The notes under the pieces are model-generated. The model searched no databases. It had not been told where the DNA came from and saw only the letters and a list, made by a program, of their open reading frames with translations. Below, in pieces: positions 60,512 to 64,000 of a DNA stretch of 64,000 nt; position 1 is the first letter of the stretch; every line of letters starts with the position of its first letter. The stretch comes from Ensifer adhaerens (GTDB lineage: Bacteria > Pseudomonadota > Alphaproteobacteria > Rhizobiales > Rhizobiaceae): positions 434,001 to 498,000 of the forward strand of contig NZ_CP118612.1 of NCBI RefSeq assembly GCF_028993555.1. The letters are read 5' to 3'. A program made the translations under genes and the position numbers.

Positions 60512-61051
60512 ATGAAACCGCAGCAGCGAAAGTTTATCGTCGAAGTCAAATCGCCTCGCCGGCGGTCGACGACCAGCCAGTCTTCGATATGGGGTGATAC
60601 GGACCTCAAAGCCATTGCGCGCGCGGCAAAGACGGATGCACCGCATCTGTTCGAACCGGCTCAGCGCATGGAATTGCCTTCTCCAGTGACCACTGAAGAA
60701 GTTTTGCCAAACGAGGGTGCCGTAATCGAGGTTGCTGCCTCGATCGCAAATCTGGCGGCCCCGACAGAAGGCGGCCGTGGTATTGAAGATGCTTCCGGTT
60801 CTGCTCCGATCCTGCCCTTGGAAGTGGATCGCCCGAAGTCTATCTCACAAAAAAGGAAGCCGAAGCGCCAAGGCTCAGCGCGCCGGGGTCGTCCTATTGG
60901 CAGCCGGACGGTTATCGCTGCTCCCGAGGCAATTGACGACCTTGCCGCGCTCGAGGAAGAGAACCGCCGTCTGAAAGCGCTGCTTGCGCAACGGCTTCGG
61001 CAGGAAAACAGCCTGCTCCAACAAATGCTTGAGCGCTTCGAAACAAGCTGA
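60512..61051 (+). CDS. SyrB-like protein, third of three
   Basis: A 179-residue protein. The N-terminus is MKPQQRKFIVEVKSPRRRST; a middle disordered part leads to a basic region, SQKRKPKRQGSARRGRPIGS, with an AT-hook-like RRGRPIG. The C-terminus, IDDLAALEEENRRLKALLAQ then RLRQENSLLQQMLERFETS, is clearly the SyrB-type tail. GGAGCCGC precedes the ATG. It lies 32 bases after the second paralogue and probably shares its transcript. The AT-hook-like patch suggests DNA binding. Confidence 0.7.
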   Translation: MKPQQRKFIVEVKSPRRRSTTSQSSIWGDTDLKAIARAAKTDAPHLFEPAQRMELPSPVTTEEVLPNEGAVIEVAASIANLAAPTEGGRGIEDASGSAPILPLEVDRPKSISQKRKPKRQGSARRGRPIGSRTVIAAPEAIDDLAALEEENRRLKALLAQRLRQENSLLQQMLERFETS

Positions 61052-61100
61052 ACGGTGGTTCGCTGGCCTTCGTCGTTGTCACTGTTGTACAGTTGGCAAC

Positions 61101-61304
61101 TCAGGCTGACCTGACGTTTTCGGCTCGCGACTTTCCTGTCTTGCGATCCTGTCCAATATCGTAGCTGACCTTTTGACCATCCCGAAGCGGACCTGCGCCT
61201 TCAACGGCGGACACATGGACGAATACATCCGTTCCACCGTTCTCAGGTGAGATGAAGCCGTAGCCCTTATCCTGATTGAAAAACTTAACAGTACCAATTG
61301 CCAT
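61101..61304 (-). CDS. cspA: Cold-shock family protein CspA
   Basis: A 67-residue OB-fold protein: [20 protein letters not shown] with the RNP1 motif KGYGFI, then [14 protein letters not shown] with RNP2, and [13 protein letters not shown] at the end. It binds single-stranded RNA or DNA as an RNA chaperone. GAGGATG precedes the ATG at 61304. It is convergent with the SyrB-like genes. Confidence 0.95.
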   Translation of the reverse strand: MAIGTVKFFNQDKGYGFISPENGGTDVFVHVSAVEGAGPLRDGQKVSYDIGQDRKTGKSRAENVRSA

Positions 61305-61504
61305 ATCATCCTCGTTTGTGTGGGGCTCTGCAGTCGTGCGGAGCCTAGTCAAGCTCTTGGTCTTCCGCAATCACGCAAACGGGTGAAGCTGCGGCTCGGA
61401 TGGCGCGCTGTCGAGCGTTCAGGTGTGCTCATCGAAAGTCGAGCGCTCGGCCGAAATCTCATCCGGCCGATGATCGCCGGCACGCGCCGGCGGAGCTAGC
61501 AGGA

Positions 61505-62008
61505 ATGCCGAGATCGTCAAAAGGGTGGCGCCAATCCGCCGCCCTCGCTCTCCTTGTAATGATCCAGACAATCGCTGCGGCTTTCTTCGTGGGTGATGCC
61601 TTTGCGGACCTGCTCGAATTTCCTGGTACCGCCCATGCCTTGGTCGAGGCAATGGTTGCCGTGGCACTCGTTCTTGGCATCCTGATAGGAGGGTGGCAGC
61701 TTCGCTTGACGCTGGATGCGATGCGCGAGCAGGAGCGCTCCCTAGAAACGGCGCGGGGGGAGCTTGCCCGAATTGTTGACATGCAGTTCGCTGCTTGGGG
61801 ACTAACCTCCGCCGAGAGCGACGTTGGGCGGCTCGCCCTAAAAGGGCTCGATGCGCCCGCGATTGCTCGCATCCGGAACGCAGCGCCCGGAACGGTTCGT
61901 GCCCAACTGACACGCGTCTATGCCAAGGCTGGTGTTTCCGGGCGCGAGCAGTTCATGGCGTGGTTCTTCGAAGACCTCATGCACGAAAGGTTGCTCCCAC
62001 CGGAGTGA
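61505..62008 (+). CDS. Membrane-anchored LuxR-type regulator
   Basis: A 167-residue protein. Two helices (SAALALLVMIQTIAAAFFVG and HALVEAMVAVALVLGILIGG) are followed by a short coiled linker (REQERSLETARGELARI) and a C-terminal LuxR/GerE helix-turn-helix (LALKGLDAPAIARIRNAAPG then TVRAQLTRVYAKAGVSGREQ). No sensor or receiver domain is seen, so the signal is probably sensed in the membrane. ATG 61505 follows AGCAGGA. Similar two-helix plus HTH proteins occur in alphaproteobacteria, mostly uncharacterised. It is divergent from cspA. Confidence 0.8.
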   Translation: MPRSSKGWRQSAALALLVMIQTIAAAFFVGDAFADLLEFPGTAHALVEAMVAVALVLGILIGGWQLRLTLDAMREQERSLETARGELARIVDMQFAAWGLTSAESDVGRLALKGLDAPAIARIRNAAPGTVRAQLTRVYAKAGVSGREQFMAWFFEDLMHERLLPPE

Positions 62009-62178
62009 GCGTGTTGATTGTGTCCTTCTAATTGACTGCTGCTCGAACCTGCGGAACAACTCGCAGAAACGGCTATAGCCATCCAACCACAAAGGGTGCT
62101 GAGCGGCCATAGGATCGAGACCCCGGAACATCCGCTTCTATTGAATTCTGCTCCGCCCCAACCAGGGGCCCCTCTCGT

Positions 62179-62192
62179 TTGACCTGGGTCAA
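62179..62192 (+). promoter_or_regulatory. FNR/NnrR-type box
   Basis: TTGACCTGGGTCAA has symmetric arms TTGAC and GTCAA and the TTGA-N6-TCAA core. It lies 103 bases before the ATG of the dehydrogenase gene. Confidence 0.5.
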
Positions 62193-62294
62193 TTGCAACG
62201 CGGCTCCGCTGGTTCAGTGTTGCTGGTGGGTGCCCGGTACCTAAGCCTTGCGCTTGCCTCCGCAAGACCACGATCCAACTCGGAGGAGGCCGAC

Positions 62295-63332
62295 ATGAAA
62301 TCAATTCGAATCGTTGCTCGTCGTTTTGGCGGGCCGGAGGTGTTGGAAACGGTTCAGGAAGAGGCGCCAGAGCCAGGCCAAGGCGAAGTGCGGGTGCGCG
62401 TGTTCGTTGCTGGCGTCTCCTTCGCAGAAATGCTGATGCGGGAAGGCATTCATCCGGAAAAAACCACCCTGCCATTCACGCCGGGCTGGGACATTGTCGG
62501 TGCCGTCGAAAAAGCCGGAGAAGGAGCCTCTAAGTTGACCGTCGGTCAAATCGTTGCGGCACTGCCAATACATGGCGGCTACGCTCAATACATTTGCCTG
62601 CCAGAGAGTGAACTCGTTCCTGTTCCCGCTGGCCTCGATCCCGCCGAGGCCGTAAGCCTTGTGCTTAACTATGTAACGGCCCATCAGATGATCCATCGCC
62701 TTGCACATGCAACAGCAGGACAACGGGCACTCGTTCATGGTGCCGCCGGAGGAGTTGGCACCGCCTTGCTGCAACTTGGTCGCCTGGCATGTCTGGATAT
62801 GTATGGCACCGCATCTCTGGCGGATCATCAGATCGTATCGGATTTGGGCGCCACTCCGATCGACTATCAGAAGAGCGACTTTGTCGAAGAGATTCACCAG
62901 CTAACTGGTGGAGGCGTCGATATCGTCTTCGACGGAGTTGGAGAAGCCAATGTCTGGCGCTCATTTCAGGCTCTGAAGCCGGGTGGCTGTGTTATTGCTT
63001 ATGGCTTCACCTCGTTCTTACAAAAAGGAAAGCTTTCAGGTGGTTTGCGCTACCGTCTTCGCGGCATACTGCGCCCCGCATGGTACGCGCTCCGCGCTTT
63101 CCTTTCGCCCGGCAGACGACGCATTCTCCCCTACAGCATACAGTATCTGAAACGGTGGAGACCCGCATGGTTTCGGGAAGATTTGAGCACGTTGCTTAAT
63201 CTCCTCCGGGACAAAAAGATCAAGCCAATGATCGCTGACCGGATTCCGCTCGGTGAGGCTCGCCGTGCACAAGAACTGATCGGCCGGGGATCAGTGAGGG
63301 GCAAGCTCGTGCTGGTTTGCAATGCCGGCTAA
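62295..63332 (+). CDS. Quinone-oxidoreductase-like medium-chain dehydrogenase
   Basis: A 345-residue MDR enzyme without zinc ligands, of the quinone reductase/synaptic-vesicle VAT1-like group. The NADPH-binding turn is LVHGAAGGVGTALLQLGRLA, preceded by LNYVTAHQMIHRLA; VDIVFDGVGEANVWRSFQAL and CVIAYGFTS complete the core. A long insert near 250-300 (LRYRLRGILRPAWYALRAFL) is typical of this subgroup. GGAGGAGG precedes the ATG at 62295. It may reduce quinones or enones with NADPH. The FNR-type box upstream suggests oxygen- or NO-dependent control. Confidence 0.85.
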   Translation: MKSIRIVARRFGGPEVLETVQEEAPEPGQGEVRVRVFVAGVSFAEMLMREGIHPEKTTLPFTPGWDIVGAVEKAGEGASKLTVGQIVAALPIHGGYAQYICLPESELVPVPAGLDPAEAVSLVLNYVTAHQMIHRLAHATAGQRALVHGAAGGVGTALLQLGRLACLDMYGTASLADHQIVSDLGATPIDYQKSDFVEEIHQLTGGGVDIVFDGVGEANVWRSFQALKPGGCVIAYGFTSFLQKGKLSGGLRYRLRGILRPAWYALRAFLSPGRRRILPYSIQYLKRWRPAWFREDLSTLLNLLRDKKIKPMIADRIPLGEARRAQELIGRGSVRGKLVLVCNAG

Positions 63333-63350
63333 GGCGCGTCGCGTTCCGGC

Positions 63351-64000
63351 TCAGTCGGGCTTGAAGCCGATCACCATCGAGTCCGGCCCCAGCAACGGCT
63401 CAACGCGTGTGGACACGAAACCGGCGTCGCGCATCCAGGCCTGGCAGTCGGCGCCGGTGTAGTCGAACCCACCGCGGGTCTCGATCAGCATGTTTAGGCT
63501 CATCAGCAGGCCGAAGGCGTTGCTGCGGCGCTCGTCATCGATGACGGCGTCGTAGACGATCAGGGCCCCGCCGTTCGGCAGCGCGGCGAAGGCCTTTTCC
63601 AGCAGCATCCTCTTCTCGGCAAGATCCCAGTCGTGCAGGATATGCCCCATCACGATCACATCCGCATTCGGCATCGGGCCGTCAAAGAAGTTTCCGCTTT
63701 GGAAGCGGATGCGGTCAGCGAGGCCCTGCCGGGCGACGAACTCGTCGAATATCGGCTGCACGGCGGGCAGGTCGAAGCCGATGGCCTTAAGATGCGGATG
63801 GGCTCGCGCGATCGCCACCGGCACCATGCCCTGCGCAGCGCCCACATCGGCGAAGGTCGTGTATTTCGACCAGTCGAACCTGGCAGCGATCGCCTGCGCC
63901 GCATCGGCGCTGATCCCGCTCATCGCCTCGAGGAACCCGCGCAGCCGTGCCGGCTCCGCATAGATCGCGGCAAAGAAGTCCTCGCTGTGCTTGGCTTCGT
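63351..64000 (-). CDS. SAM-dependent O-methyltransferase, partial
   Basis: The frame runs off the right edge, so only the C-terminal 216 residues are seen. It holds the SAM-binding glycine-rich motif [20 protein letters not shown], then [17 protein letters not shown] and the catalytic-region [20 protein letters not shown], as in plant-like O-methyltransferases (acetylserotonin/hydroxyneurosporene type). The upstream part, [20 protein letters not shown], continues the family pattern. The dimerisation domain and start are outside the window. It is convergent with the dehydrogenase gene. Confidence 0.88.
   Translation of the reverse strand, partial: EAKHSEDFFAAIYAEPARLRGFLEAMSGISADAAQAIAARFDWSKYTTFADVGAAQGMVPVAIARAHPHLKAIGFDLPAVQPIFDEFVARQGLADRIRFQSGNFFDGPMPNADVIVMGHILHDWDLAEKRMLLEKAFAALPNGGALIVYDAVIDDERRSNAFGLLMSLNMLIETRGGFDYTGADCQAWMRDAGFVSTRVEPLLGPDSMVIGFKPD

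Overview
The window looks like a rhizobial (Rhizobiales, Sinorhizobium/Ensifer-like) replicon, GC-rich and mostly accessory in gene content. Supporting signs are SyrB-type regulators, phasins, a TTGA-N6-TCAA (FixK/FNR-type) site set, a NasS/NasT-controlled nitrate assimilation operon, and DUF3300/DUF2950 proteins next to an aspartate decarboxylase. No replication genes or rRNA are present, so plasmid, chromid and chromosome cannot be told apart. One tRNA 3' fragment is seen.

Layout. 1-9.7 kb is a stress or low-oxygen island: the PolX N-terminus (cut by the left edge), a DUF3775 protein, a bifunctional phosphotransferase/ATPase, an NAD kinase paralogue, a phasin-like protein plus cytochrome c behind a perfect FixK/FNR box, a TetR-flanked peroxiredoxin-like pair, ChaB, DUF5335, a zinc alcohol dehydrogenase and a phosphoribosyltransferase. 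10.1-18.6 kb is sulfur handling: an SsuABC-type importer, a ClC channel, a TauE/SafE exporter, two YeeE/YedE halves, a persulfide-dioxygenase-like hydrolase, a 1-Cys peroxiredoxin and a BigR/SqrR-type persulfide-sensing repressor. 18.7-28.2 kb holds a LOG protein, an EF-hand protein, a broken ceramidase-like gene, a cytochrome b561/PepSY pair divergent from a PepSY/two-component system, a P1B ATPase with a TPC motif, and a SulP transporter whose 5' end is irregular.

28.2-29.2 kb is mobile-element debris. 29.2-36.8 kb carries two hypothetical genes and the aspartate 4-decarboxylase / DUF2950 / DUF3300 unit divergent from the aspartate:alanine exchanger AspT. 37-45 kb is a decayed accessory zone: tRNA fragment, ParDE-type toxin-antitoxin, RTX-repeat protein, frameshifted intradiol dioxygenase, phasin with terminator, truncated SLAC1/TDT gene, HU protein and several small hypotheticals.

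45.3-58.3 kb is a nitrate module on the minus strand: nasT-nasS, a sigma54 promoter, a leader with two candidate ANTAR hexaloop hairpins, MFS nitrate transporter, nirB, nirD, nasA, cysG, a small membrane protein, then a nitrate-sensing (NIT) chemoreceptor with its own FixK/FNR-type box. 58.7-64 kb has an ArsR-type regulator between two copies of a 31-bp repeat, three tandem SyrB-like genes, a cold-shock protein, a membrane-anchored LuxR-type regulator, a quinone-reductase-like dehydrogenase behind a TTGAC-N4-GTCAA site, and an O-methyltransferase cut by the right edge.

The unifying theme is respiratory and redox flexibility: nitrate, sulfide/persulfide, low oxygen, and possibly aspartate decarboxylation for proton motive force. 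Six TTGA-N6-TCAA sites, found by eye in intergenic DNA at five loci, tie several otherwise separate blocks together.
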